Below the pieces are notes generated by a model. The model had not been told where the DNA came from and searched no databases. It worked only from the letters and a program-made list of their open reading frames with translations. The position numbers and the translations under genes were made by a program. Shown in pieces: positions 10,094 through 20,090 of a stretch of DNA of 64,000 nucleotides (position 1 is the stretch's first letter; the number at the start of each line of letters is the position of its first letter). This DNA is from Hippopus hippopus (lineage: Eukaryota > Mollusca > Bivalvia > Cardiida > Cardiidae). The stretch spans positions 4,654,132-4,718,131 of the forward strand of contig OX328103.1 of assembly GCA_946811185.2 (NCBI GenBank). Direction: 5' to 3'.

Positions 10094-10596
10094 ATGAGCC
10101 ATGCTCTGCCAAAGGGGGCTTAATGCGTCTACGTGATGAATTATACCAAGCAAGTCATTTTAAATTTATGGATCCATTTAGATCCATTAAGTCTAACAAT
10201 TGACTGAATCATAAGGTACAGTGGTTCTAGGATTTGCAGAAAATTTACGACAAGCAAAAAGTTTCGACTCAGGTCGGCCTGCGCGGGCTGCGCAGGCTGA
10301 CCTGAGTCGATACTTTTTGCAGATGCATTAAACCCCCTTTTTGTCTGTTTGTGGTGTCCGTGGTTGTGAGGTAGAGCGTCGGGCTCGTAACCATAAGGTC
10401 CTGAGTTCGATACCCGGGAGCGGGTGACAACTTTGGGATTTCTCATTGGCCCACACATTTGCCACAAGTACTGGTGTAGTTCACAGGAAGCAGAATCGAG
10501 AGAGAGTAGTATAAGTTGTAAGAACTTGTTTCTCAATCGATGTAAAATAAATATGTTTAAAGTAAACACCTTTTTCGAAGAGCATGGCTTATATAT
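10094..10596 (+). mobile_element. H2 MITE interrupted by a SINE
   Basis: Left end ATGAGCCATGCTCTGCC (10094), hairpin near 10274-10305, right TIR split: AACCCCCTTTTT at 10331-10342 and AACACCTTTTTCGAAGAGCATGG at 10565-10587. Confidence 0.8.
10343..10564 (+). mobile_element. SINE3 (tRNA-headed) inserted in H2
   Basis: Head with A-box-like GTGAGGTAGAGCGTCGGG and B-box GAGTTCGATACCC. The body contains ACAGGAAGCAGAATCGAG and TGTAAGAACTTGTTTCTC and the tail is AT-rich. Flanked by imperfect duplications of the H2 end (10331-10342, 10565-10575). The split B-box consensus suggests a Pol III internal promoter; activity cannot be judged. Confidence 0.75.
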
Positions 10597-10605
10597 ACTA
10601 AAAAA

Positions 10606-10682
10606 GATCGAACAGTGTAGGTCTAAGAATAGACTGAATAGACATTTCGTGCAATCTGATCTTGATCTACATTGCTTGCTAA
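10606..10682. repeat. H3 hairpin, diverged
   Basis: AACAGTGTAGGTCTAAGA pairs with TCTTGATCTACATTGCTTG. Confidence 0.65.
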
Positions 10683-10764
10683 AGTAACTTATATCCTGTT
10701 AGCACTTTGAGAGTAAATGAAATATACGCAGTGGGGATCTTATTTTTGACATGATATCTCATTT

Positions 10765-10843
10765 AAAGATCGGACTGAATAGGACCAAGATCAGACTACA
10801 CTTTTTGTCTAGTCTGATCTTGATCTACACTGCTTGTAAAAGT
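10765..10843. repeat. H3 hairpin
   Basis: AGATCAGACTACA / TAGTCTGATCTTGATCTACACTG. Left outer arm diverged (CGGACTGAATAGGACC). Confidence 0.7.
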
Positions 10844-10936
10844 AAGTAATATCGTGTTAAGTGTTTTGAAGGAAAATGAATTATGAGTAGAATTACAAGG
10901 CCCTTTGATAGCGATTTTAGTAAAGTTTTTAAATGT

Positions 10937-11199
10937 ATGAGCCATGCTCTGACAAAAGGGGGTTTAATGGATCTCCGTGATGCATTATATCAAGCAATTC
11001 ATCATACATATCTAATAATGGATTCATAAAATCAATTTTGTCTATAAGCCGGCTGAATCACGAGATTGAATGGTCCTTGGACATGCAGAAAATTAACCAA
11101 TATCAAAAAGTTCCGACCCATGTCATCCTGCAGGCTGTCCTGATTTGATACTGTTTTGCAGATGCATTAAACCACCTTTTCACAAAGCATGGCTCATAT
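10937..11199 (+). mobile_element. H2 MITE, apex deleted
   Basis: Ends ATGAGCCATGCTCTGAC and CACAAAGCATGGCTCATA. The hairpin is reduced to CATGTCATCCTGCAGGCTGTCC, with the central GCGCAG part lost. Confidence 0.8.
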
Positions 11200-11450
11200 A
11201 GTTTTCCCGTTATGACGGCAGGGGAGGGTGATTTAGGCATTATGGTGTTTATTTATTATAGAATTTGTAGTAGACCTGCCCGCAACTATCCCGCTGGCAT
11301 GCTCATGAGAAATATGTATTTATCTCAAATCGTCGGCGGAACCCGTGGAGCATTTTAACCAAGTCTCCTTCTGCGACATTGATTAGATAGTTTTGGAAGT
11401 CACGAACACTTTAACTCTTTCCATACCATAGACGACACCAGAAACTTTTG

Positions 11451-11516
11451 TGGACAGTGTAGATCAAGATCAGACTGCACGGAACGTGCAGTCTGATCTC
11501 TGATCTACACTGTCCA
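11451..11516. repeat. H3 hairpin
   Basis: TGGACAGTGTAGATCAAG / CTGATCTACACTGTCCA. The outermost base pair is changed on both arms (T/A instead of C/G). Confidence 0.85.
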
Positions 11517-11657
11517 CTGTTGTATTCTAGATTATAAACGAATTGTCTGTTGATCTTGTAGAGGAACTGTATTTGTAGCCTTTGAGAAAATGTAATTTAT
11601 TTATTCAGTAGTAAAGGAGATATTTAAAGTGCCTTTTACGACTACAGGTGGCCTTTG

Positions 11658-11724
11658 CGGCCAGTGTGGATTAATATCAGACGGCAGAAAAACGTGCAGT
11701 CTGATCTTAATTTTACACTGTCGG
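11658..11724. repeat. H3 hairpin, diverged
   Basis: GGCCAGTGTGGATTAATATC against GATCTTAATTTTACACTGTC. TTAA-containing changes occur on both arms. Confidence 0.65.
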
Positions 11725-11829
11725 CTATGCTGAGACATTCTGTCCAAGAGCAAACTTTAAATGACAGTTTGGTCTTTTTCTAGATGGAAATTTCTGTTCT
11801 ATTCCTATTTGGCGCTCTATTGGTAGATC

Positions 11830-12075
11830 TAACCACTTACTAAACAATCCCGTTTTTTGTTGTAGACGGTTTAAAAGAAAGCTTTTAAAAACATTGTGGG
11901 AAAATGCAATAATAACAATAAAAAGTGCTGGCAACCAGCATTTGTTTGCTTTTTTCCATAATGTTTTCTGCGCTTGTACAGACAAACCCCATCATTTCAA
12001 ACACAATTAATTTAACGTCTGCATATGCTACGATTTTGGAAGAGTCCAAAATTTTGTCGTCTGGTAAAGAGTTAA
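11830..12075 (+). repeat. H1 element
   Basis: CACTTACTAAACAATCCCG at left, apex GTGCTGGCAACCAGCAT, R half to GTCGTCTGGTAAAGAGTTAA. Confidence 0.8.
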
Positions 12076-12274
12076 GTCGGACGCAGACTCTTGACAAACA
12101 GGAAGTAAACTCAGTCATATGACTCTTTGAGCCATGACGTCATCAGCTGAACAACGCCCTTCTTAATTCTTTAGATTACAAAATTTCAAACTTGTAACGT
12201 TACAAATTTCAAACAGTTTTCGGGGAAAAATCAGTATAGGTCAAACGATTGGATTTGTCTTGTAAACATAAAAA

Positions 12275-12390
12275 AAAAAAATTTTCTGGGAAATGAAGAA
12301 AATGCTGGTTACCAGCATTTTCTTCTTTTCTCAGCATGTTTGTTGAAACAGGAACCTGAACACTAGGGACTGTAAAGGATTAAATTATTT
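12275..12390 (-). repeat. H1 fragment: hairpin and L half
   Basis: AAAATGCTGGTTACCAGCATTTTC apex flanked by a poly-A left arm, ending ACTGTAAAGGATTAAA. Confidence 0.65.
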
Positions 12391-12665
12391 CTCGAACAAT
12401 CGCAGAGATAAATACGTAAGACCCGTTTTCTGAAAATATTATTGCGTCATTTGAAGATGGTACAAATTCTTTTAAAAAAAAGAAATCATTTTGTTCACCA
12501 TTGAAAATGCAAGAGAGAAAGTGCTCAAAATTAATCATTTTTCAAAATGGCCGATTTTTCCCCCAACTTTGAATCATGTAAGCATTTCATATTTAGACAT
12601 AATATAACATTTTTCTAAAGAATAAAACAGCACTTGCATGTTTATATTAACAATGAATGAAATGT
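12391..12665. other. unassigned stretch
   Basis: No repeat or coding frame recognised. Confidence 0.3.
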
Positions 12666-12774
12666 TAATAATTCTGACTCAAATTCCAGATCTAGCCAGC
12701 TTATTGGCTAAGAGACATTGGAAATCTCAGCCAATAATATGGCTATTCTCAGAATTAAGCCGACTTTGAATTAA
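12666..12774. repeat. palindromic repeat with TTATTGGCT stem
   Basis: AATTCTGA...TAGCCAGCTTATTGGCTAAGAGA pairs with TCTCAGCCAATAATATGGCTA...TCAGAATT. It may be a relative of H5. Confidence 0.55.
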
Positions 12775-12782
12775 AGCTGTTA

Positions 12783-13012
12783 GTTGACCCTTTACCAAAC
12801 AATCCCTGGTTTTCACGACCCTTGGAAAGAAGTCTTCTGAAAACATTGTGGGAAAAGGAGAAAATGCTGGTAACCAGCATTTTCTCCTTTTCCCACAACG
12901 TTTTCTTCCCTTCCTAAAACAAATTTCAATTTTTGAATCACATTAATTTTGTCGCCTGCCAATGCTTCCAATTTGGACTAGTCTAAAATTATGTCGTTTG
13001 GTAAAGAGTTAA
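12783..13012 (+). mobile_element. H1 MITE, best complete example
   Basis: Left end TTGACCCTTTACCAAACAA, right end CGTTTGGTAAAGAGTTAA. The core stem runs ACATTGTGGGAAAAGGAG and AATGCTGG to its inverted copy. Ends are consistent with TTAA target duplications (left one TTGA). No coding capacity. Confidence 0.85.
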
Positions 13013-13206
13013 TAGGAACTCTGTTCTGGATTCGAATTAAACTAGTCAATGTTCAGACAACCCTTGGTATGATACCAGGGGATAAATCTGGACGAATTAT
13101 TGAGGTGGAATGTTGCAATGACTTTTCATGTCATCTATACAGTTGAAAACGTCATACTAACGCCATACTAGCAAGGGGCCTTTAGAGGAAACATTTTACC
13201 TGTAGA

Positions 13207-13438
13207 TAGACCCTTTATTAAACAATCTCGAGATATAACCTCTCAAGTCTAAGAGAAGAAAGGAACATTGTGGCAAAATGAAAAAAGGAATATAACAACC
13301 ATTTTCTTCTCTTCTCGCAACATTTTCTATCTTGTCATAAGTCAATCCCATCATGGATGTTTGAGCCACATTCATTTTGTCATTTGCAAATTTCTTTAAT
13401 GTGGCAAAGTCTGAATTTTTCTTGGCTGGTAAAGGGTA
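13207..13438 (+). repeat. H1 element, diverged
   Basis: GACCCTTTATTAAACAATCTCG at left and GGTAAAGGGTAAATAAATAA at right. The apex is replaced by AATATAACAACC. Confidence 0.7.
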
Positions 13439-13799
13439 AATAAATAAATAAATACTTTCGTACTTAGAAAAAAAGAAAATAGAGTTTCAATGTTGTTTGA
13501 CTCAATGTGCACTGACAACGAAAGATAGTAAAAATTAAGACCAGACAATCTGTTTAATGTAGTCTAATCATGATTTGTACTGTCACAACAATTGACCACA
13601 TGCTGACATTGCGCGTTTTTAGTTACGATGAAGTTTTTCAACACCGAACATAACGAACTTTACCTCTTTTTACGAATGAAAATACATCCATTGACACTCG
13701 GAAACATTTTTATCTAAGATGCTTGACTTGACAAGCCGACGGTATGCATCCAAGATCAGACTGCACCTTCTGCGCAGACACTGATTTTGCCTATGGTGC
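13439..13799. other. unassigned stretch with two H3 remnants
   Basis: 13538-13590 (AAGACCAGACAATCTG...TAATCATGATTTGTAC) and 13738-13790 (CCAAGATCAGACTGCACC) are eroded H3 hairpins. Confidence 0.45.
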
Positions 13800-14995
13800 T
13801 TAACCCATTACCACACAATCCGGCCCCCGCCATTCGGGGCCTTAGAAATTGGTGGCTGCCTTCGCCCCTGTGGCATATGGGTGGTAAAAGTTCCCAGAAA
13901 CAGAGGAGACCGATAATAATAAAACTAAAATTAATAAAATAGGTCCAAAATAATTCAATTCAAAGTAAATATTAGAAAAATAAAATAACAATAACAAAAT
14001 CAACCTAAATATGAAAATAAAAATACTAAAATCAATACGATTAAATATTTCCAGAAAAAAATTAACAAACACAAAATTAAAACATAGAAGTGGCTGAAGA
14101 ACAAGACAAATTAAGATCATATGATTTCCAAAACAAATTTTTCATTCCAAAAGTGATTTTTTATTTTTTTCATTTTTTGAAGACATATCTTTCCTATACA
14201 CTTTTCTGTCTCATATACTAACATGCTCATTTGTGTGTGTGTCATCTGTGCCAGTGGGTAGCACACTGGACGAAGAGTATAACAGCATCTGTGTATAACA
14301 TCTATGTTTTGTTCTTGTATTCGTCAACACCTTTTCCAATCTCTAGCACTATATGTTTGAAGAATTTGAAACATTTGGCATACTTGTATTTAGAACCTTA
14401 CCTACAAGTAGAGATCTAGAGTTATCAACTCTAATCATTAAAGTTATCATGCTAACACTCTATATCTAAAGCTTTCTTGATTGAAAATATTTCATTGAGC
14501 AAACTTTCTTCTGATAAAAGATTTCTGTCTTTGATTCAGAAGCCACTTGTTTGCCGTGGGTGGCATCTCGTATGCCGGAAAAGGGGATCCTGGTAGTTGA
14601 GAGTGCCCAGGGATCTCCAGCACTCAACACACTACTTTGGCCCTGGCCTCGGATAGACGAGAGGGATGGGTTAGGCCCGACCCGTCTCAATCGGCTCGGT
14701 CGTGCCTAGCTTTTAGGATTACATACTTTTATCTATATTTCTTTCTTTGTATCTTATGATACCAACCGGGTTAGATTTTGTCTTTTTTCTTATCTTTTAC
14801 ATTGTTTTCCTTTATAAAGCGGCGGCTGATCGGCTAATTAATAGACCTATAGTTTCTCTTCGCTTAAGGTTTGTTAAGTATAATAGCTATGTAGCTCTGG
14901 CGTCGGAAATAGGAAACCCATTTCCATTAGACGTCCCCTTGTAGGGCTCCGAGGAGGGTGGAGCGCATAGCTATTGAAATTACACTATCAAAATC

Positions 14996-15349
14996 ATGGC
15001 TTCCCAAAACAAAAGACCCCGACCGAATAACGAAAACGAAACGTCTTACTTAAACAATACAAAGTTCTTGATTATTAAAAGTGAGGAGGCAAAGCCCATC
15101 ACATCTCTGTCTCCCTTCATAATAGAAAAACAGATAGAAAGTTTGATAGGCACTCCAAAATCAGTTAAAAAATTAAAAAACGAACTACTACTCGTTGAAA
15201 CATCAAGAGCAAGTCAGGCTGAATCTCTATTAAAAGTTAAAAAGTTTTACAACTTGAAAGTCTCAGTCTCAGAGCACAACTCACTTAACAAATCCAGAGG
15301 AATTGTGAAAGACAGGGTACTGAAAGGAGAAATATGTTTATTTAAGTAG
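14996..15349 (+). pseudogene. LINE copy A ORF1, N-terminal part
   Basis: 117 codons. The first 111 match the ORF1 of copy B (27112 onward) with only a few substitutions (I for V at residue 23, V for F near residue 93). At the deletion junction (about 15332) the frame runs out of ORF1 into RNase H sequence read out of frame and stops after ICLFK. The zinc knuckles are therefore absent. ORF1 of such elements is an RNA-binding chaperone for the element's transcript; this truncated form would lack its main RNA-binding motifs. Confidence 0.85.
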
Positions 15350-15865
15350 ATCAAAGTCAATAGTATTCTGCTGGATACCCAGCCACATTAATATAAAAGG
15401 TAATGAAATAGCTGATCAAGAAGCAAAGGATGCCGTAAATATGAACATAGCCAACATAAAAATTCCTTATACTGACAAAAAACAACAAATAAATGAATTT
15501 ATCAAGTCTGAATGTCAAATTAAATGGCAACAATGTTTTAACAACAAGCTTTTAGCAATCAAGCCAAATTTTAATGATAAATATGAATTTTATTGAAACC
15601 GAAAAAGTCAAGTAATTTTAACAAGATGTCGTGTTGGACACTCAAGGTTTTCACATGTGCATCTTTTAAATAATGAGAGAGCACCACAATGTATAAACTG
15701 TAATGAGCCTTTAACTATAAAACATATTTTATTAAACTGTAAGAATTTCGACCGTATACGGTCAAAACATTTTAGTGTTGATTGCTTACAAAACTTATTT
15801 TTACATGTACAACAGAATAACATTCTAGAATACCTAAAAGAGATAGATTTTTATAATAAAATATA
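15333..15865 (+). pseudogene. LINE copy A ORF2, C-terminal remnant
   Basis: Reads the end of RNase H (WIPSHINIKGNEIADQEA) through to the natural C-terminus, ending DFYNKI. One nonsense change: TGA at 15594-15596 where copy B has TGT. The tail has C-x2-C...H-x4-C (CINCNEPLTIKHILLNC), a zinc-finger-like motif found at the ORF2 ends of I-type LINEs. Copy B has lost this through a frameshift, so copy A shows the ancestral ending. Endonuclease and reverse transcriptase are missing. Confidence 0.8.
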
Positions 15866-15992
15866 GACTCTAATATAGATTTTAACTATCAAATTAACAT
15901 TTTATTATTCCATTTCTAAATATTACCTTCGTGCGCGCTAAATGACCACAGCTGTCGATGCGCCTTAAAACACCAATTAATAATAATAATAA
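15866..15992 (+). repeat. LINE copy A 3' UTR and (TAA)n tail
   Basis: Contains GCGCGCTAAATGACCAC, GTCGATGCGCCTTAAAACACC, then AATTAATAATAATAATAATA. TAA-repeat tails instead of poly(A) are typical of the I clade. Confidence 0.85.
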
Positions 15993-16267
15993 TACCACAC
16001 AATCCCTACTTTTGACGACCCTGAGAAAGAAGCCTTTAGAAAACATTGTGGGAAAGGGAGAAAATGCTGGAAACCAGCATTTTCTCCTTTTCCCACAATG
16101 TTTTCTACCCTTCACAAAATAAATTTCAAATTTTCAGTCACTTTTATTTTGTCGTCTGCAAATGCTTTTGATTTGGACTAACCTAAAATGTTGTCGTTTG
16201 GTAATGAGTTAAAGGGTTAATTCACTTTTTTCCAAACGGCAAAATGATAGACATTTCCTAATTTTAA

Positions 16268-16462
16268 GATTTCTCCGACGACATAAATTAATGCAGCTCA
16301 GATCAAAGGATTTGTCTTGGATAGGGTAGAAAACAATGCGGGGAAAAAGAAAGATGTGCTGGTGACAAGCATTTTCTCTTTTACCCACAGTGATTTTAAA
16401 ACAATCCTTTTCTCAGGGTTGGTAGAACGCTGTAATCTTGTGGCAAAGGGTAAAACACTTCA
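16268..16462 (-). repeat. H1 element, diverged
   Basis: R half with CAGCTCAGATCAAAGGATTTG, apex GATGTGCTGGTGACAAGCATT, L half ending GTGGCAAAGGGTAAAA. Confidence 0.65.
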
Positions 16463-16816
16463 GATAAGGATATCCCCATTTTTTTCATCGATTTTTTTCA
16501 GATCATGTGGTAACCTGACTACCTACATAAAATAGGGTTTGGCACATTGTTGGAATTCTCTTATCATTGTTAAAAATAGTAATAGTAATGTTTTATATTG
16601 TAATAAGCGGTTTCTTTTTTTTTCTGAAATGTTTTCCAGAGCTGACAACTTCTGGTTGACTATCTTTGGCTTGTTCTCCTGCAACTTATTTTCTTTTTTT
16701 ACCGACATTATATCATAATATTATTATAATGTCTATAATCATTTTATGGCAATTATGGCAAGTTTTGTGAAAGGTTTAGATATGCAGAATGACTATCAAG
16801 TCCTTACCAAAATGCC
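16463..16816. other. unassigned A/T-rich stretch
   Basis: No frame with homology and no repeat recognised. Confidence 0.3.
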
Positions 16817-17002
16817 CTAACTCTTTACCACACGACAACAGTTTAGGATCGTCCAAATTAAAAGCACTTGCAGACGACAAGATAAATGTGACTTAAAAAT
16901 GAATTGGGCAGAAAACATTGAGGGAAAAGGAGAAAATACTGCATTTTGTCCTTTTCTTACAATGTTTTCAAAAGCTCTCTTTCTCAAGGTCATTAAAACA
17001 TA
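16817..17002 (-). repeat. H1 element, apex partly deleted
   Basis: CTCTTTACCACACGACAACAG at left, GGAGAAAATACTGCATTTTGTCC in place of the apex, then AAAGCTCTCTTTCTCAAGG. Confidence 0.75.
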
Positions 17003-17295
17003 ATGGAAGAAGGAAAAAAATGCGATTGTTTGGTGTTTTAAGTAGATTCTCAACAGTACTTTAGTCACATCACGGCGGGCAGCACACCTCTCCATACGTT
17101 CTTGGTATTGTTTTGAACAGAAAATTACGCTCAACATTCTTTCAAAGACACATGCTGCTTTCCCACACAATATTGATAACATATCCAATAGTGAAACACG
17201 ATTACATCTAAATACCGTTGCAATGACTTCCTACTTTAAAACACAGCGAGTTACCTTCAACCCTTTCAGTGCAAGAGGTAAAAACATGGGCTTTT

Positions 17296-17363
17296 GCGGA
17301 AGGTATAGATCAAGATCAGACAGCACAGAACGTGCAGTCTGATCTTGGATCTGTACCGTCCGA
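17296..17363. repeat. H3 hairpin with doubled outer changes
   Basis: GCGGAAGGTATAGATCAAGATC pairs with GATCTTGGATCTGTACCGTC. A and G substitutions on the left (GGTA) are met on the right (TACC). Confidence 0.75.
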
Positions 17364-17379
17364 CAAGTCTAAAAGATAT

Positions 17380-17551
17380 AGGCTATGCTCTGTGTAAAGG
17401 GGACTCAAAGCTTTTGCAAAGCATTCCGCGCATGCTGACATGGGTCGACATACTTTTTATTATGGTAATTTTTTCTGTGTGTCCAAGGACCATTCTAACT
17501 CATGATGGACAGATATACATTAATCCTCCTTTTCACGGAGCGCGGCTCATG
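17380..17551 (-). repeat. H2 element, internally deleted
   Basis: Ends AGGCTATGCTCTGTG and CACGGAGCGCGGCTCAT. One hairpin arm survives as CATGCTGACATGGGTCG. Confidence 0.7.
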
Positions 17552-17560
17552 TAAATAAAT

Positions 17561-17818
17561 ATGAGCCATACTCTGACAAAAAGGGGGCTAAATGCATCTC
17601 CGTGATGCATGTTACCAAGCAAGTCATTACATAAATATGGATTCAAAAAAATCCATTTGTTCCAAACAACCGACGGAATCACGAGGTAGAATGATCGTAT
17701 GACATGCAGAAAATTTAAAGATATAGAAAGGTATCGACTAATGTCAGCCTGCGCGGACTGCGCAGGCTGACATGGGTCGATACTTTTCGCAAATGCATTA
17801 AGCCCCCTTTTCACAGAT
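17561..17818 (+). mobile_element. H2 MITE, full length
   Basis: ATGAGCCATACTCTGAC, AAAAAGGGGGC, hairpin GTCAGCCTGCGCGG/CTGCGCAGGCTGAC at 17742-17771, then GCATTAAGCCCCCTTTTC. Lies 9 bp after the previous H2 in the same locus. Confidence 0.85.
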
Positions 17819-17906
17819 CACAAATGTGATCTTCAGAGTTACAAAAGATCATATTTTTAGTCCACAAAAGAGGCTCAGTTTACGTAATCATTTTGTGCTA
17901 ATGGAG

Positions 17907-18072
17907 TCAACCCTTTACCACACAATCCCATATTTTTAGCGAGATAACAAGCATTTTCTCCTTTCCCCACCTAGTCTGAGGCATACCCCACCACATAAGC
18001 CGCATTAGATTTGTCGTCTGCAAAATCTTTGAAACTGGACAAGTCTAAAAATTTGTCGTCTGTTAGAATTAA
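17907..18072 (+). repeat. H1 element lacking the left stem
   Basis: CAACCCTTTACCACACAATCCC joins directly to AAGCATTTTCTCC. L stem and half of the apex are deleted; R half is complete. Confidence 0.75.
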
Positions 18073-18079
18073 GCTCGGC

Positions 18080-18308
18080 TTAGCCTTTATCACACAATCT
18101 CGAGTTTTAACGACCCTTAGGATAGAGCGTTTTGAAAACATTGTGGAAAAAGGAGAAAATGCTGGTAACCAGCATTTTCTCCTTTTCCTACAATGTTTTT
18201 TAACTCTTTCAGACAAAGATACCATCATTTGAGCCTCTTTTAAGTTGTCGTCTGCAAATGCTTTCAATTTGGACCGTTGTAAAATTTTGTCTTTTGGTAA
18301 AGAGTTAA
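18080..18308 (+). mobile_element. H1 MITE, full length
   Basis: TTAGCCTTTATCACACAATC, clean stem at about 18139-18190, right end TTTTGGTAAAGAGTTAA. Confidence 0.85.
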
Positions 18309-18407
18309 AACGTTCACATTTATAGTAATAACCAGCAAACGAATTCCCCTAAATATCACGAAATGATATTGATTTAACAGTTTTCGCTAAACGATTATGA
18401 ATACATA

Positions 18408-18643
18408 GTAGCCATACGCTGGCAAAAGGGGGTTAAATGAATCTCCGTTAATGTACTATACTCAGCAAGTTATCACATATAACCAACTGAATTACGAGGT
18501 AGAATGTTCTTGGACATGCAGAAAATTTACCAAAGAGCAAAAAGTTTCGACCCAGGTCAGCCTGCGCAGTCCGCGCAGGCTGACCTAGGTCGATATTTTT
18601 TGCAGATGCATTAAACCACTTTTTCACAGAGCATGGCTCGTGT
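18408..18643 (+). mobile_element. H2 MITE
   Basis: AGCCATACGCTGGCAAAAGG at left, hairpin AGGTCAGCCTGCGCAG / CGCGCAGGCTGACCT, right CACAGAGCATGGCTCGT. Confidence 0.85.
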
Positions 18644-18949
18644 AGAATTTGTTTGATTACCAGTGTAAATATTTAATATACCATTTATATGTGACGTCAC
18701 ACGTAACCTTTTGAACGAATTCCATTGGGCAAATTAATGGGAGCCATTGCTTTTCGTCGAAGAAGTATATGTTTTTTCGACTTGTATCTGAAACAATACA
18801 ATACAATACAATACTAAGGCCACTGGCCCATTATATATTACATAGTACATTGGGAGAGTATAATGAAACAAGTGCTCACACAATGACTGGAATGAAATTA
18901 AAAACTAACGTGTGATGCCATTTACAGCTGGTACAAGGCATTCTGGCCC
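18644..18949. other. unassigned stretch with a short (CAATA)n run
   Basis: CAATA repeats at about 18795-18815. Nothing else recognised. Confidence 0.35.
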
Positions 18950-19241
18950 AGCCCTGTTTCTCAGTTGGTATACCTTCAGGGCTTGAAACCGGTTGGTCGC
19001 TTGTTCGATTCTCAGCTCGGCATTTTTTTTTCTGAGGAATGAAGATAGTCATTTGGACAAAATTGATTCTTCTCCATCTGCTTAACACTGTTTCGAGAAA
19101 TATGTGGGAAAGCAGCCAGTGGTCTGGAAAGAATATTTTGACAAGCACTGGTGAAAGAAGCTGCAGGAAAGAACAGATAGGTGAACTGGAAAACCAAGTT
19201 ATAACTGAAATAATGTTTAGAACGGTGTTAAACACCAAAAG
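18950..19241 (+). mobile_element. SINE1 (tRNA-headed)
   Basis: tRNA-like head with TCTCAGTTGGTATACC and TTGTTCGATTCTC, then the common body: GATAGTCATTTGGAC, TGTGGGAAAGCAGCCAGTGG, TATAACTGAAATAATG, GGTGTTAAACACC. Confidence 0.8.
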
Positions 19242-19837
19242 GCCCAACGGTTGGGTAAAATCAAAATACAAGTCAATCATAGAGCGACATGTATTAAAGT
19301 TATTATAGACGAAGCAGAAAATTATATATCTTTTTAATGTGAATTCATTGTAGGAAAATGGAATAGTTTTTAACATTTGTCAAGATAAAAACTTCCATTT
19401 TTCTACTTTTCTTGGAAAAAGCTTTCCTAGAAAGTCGAAAACAGCGTGCCTAATACTTCGTATGTTCTAGTTATACTTCCGATTTGGGTGCAGCATGTGT
19501 ATTGCTTCAGGTAGAACTCTAAAAGAAAATGATTGAATTACTAGTAATAAAGAGCAATAGAATAAAATACTTTTATTTTCAACCGCTGAATTCATCTTAT
19601 AAAATCATTTTTGTGTAGTTTTGTAGATTTCTTGAGGGAGAGGTAATCGCAATTACTTTCGTTTTTAAAATGCAATGCTTATTTACTTTAAATGGTAATC
19701 TAAAAATGATCAAGCTCAAAATAGTGGTTCGGTTCATGTGAATGTTTCAAATTTTAATATCTTCAAGTGCGAATATACGGACGTAACTCTTCTCCATTAC
19801 TCATGCCTTACTCTAACGCTTTATCAGACTCGCGACA
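19242..19837. other. unassigned A/T-rich stretch
   Basis: No frame with homology, no repeat that I can place. Confidence 0.3.
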
Positions 19838-20030
19838 AAATCAGGACTTGTCTAATTTCAAAACATATCCAGACGACAAATTAAATATGGTTTAAATGAT
19901 ATAATTTGTCTTTGAACAGGTAGAAAACGTTGTGGGAAAAGGAAAAAAAAAAAAAAAAAATACTGGTTACTGGCATTCTCCCCTTTTCCCGAACTGATGA
20001 TGTTTTTAAGAGACTTCTCTCTCAAGGTCA
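19838..20030 (-). repeat. H1 element with poly-A in the stem
   Basis: CCAGACGACAAATTAAATATGG, an A run of about 17 at 19943-19959, apex TACTGGTTACTGGCA. Confidence 0.75.
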
Positions 20031-20090
20031 TTAAGACTTGGCAATATTTGGTAACTTAGGATTAAGTAAAAAGGTGGCTTGCGGGAAGCA

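Larger units (their letters stand above)
13822..15992 (+). mobile_element. I-superfamily LINE copy A, 4-kb internal deletion
   Basis: 13822-15332 matches 25947-27448 of copy B, and 15333-15992 matches 31474-32116, with scattered substitutions. The 5' end (CCCCCGCCA.TCGGGGCC) and the 3' end (GATGCGCCTTAAAACACCAA then TAA repeats) are those of copy B, so both termini are intact. Target-site duplication TACCACACAATCC, 13809-13821 and 15993-16005. Retrotransposition in trans or a deletion after insertion are both possible. Confidence 0.92.
13800..16212 (+). repeat. H1 element split by the LINE copy A
   Basis: Left 22 bp (TTAACCCATTACCACACAATCC) at 13800-13821. The rest starts again at 15993 with the duplicated TACCACACAATCC and continues through TTTTGACGACCCTGAG, a clean hairpin and GTCGTTTGGTAATGAGTTAA. 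Confidence 0.9.

Noticed and set aside
10357..10430. tRNA gene
   Set aside because: It is the head of SINE3: no acceptor stem, and the element is flanked by an approximate target duplication.
13842..14120. 92-codon hydrophobic minus-strand frame
   Set aside because: It lies in the A-rich 5' UTR of LINE copy A; the Phe/Leu/Ile richness comes from reading A-rich sequence in reverse.
14466..14690. Minus-strand frame conserved between 14466-14690 and 26582-26806
   Set aside because: Both lie in the 5' UTR of two young copies of the same LINE. Similarity reflects recent common origin, and no homology to a known protein is evident.
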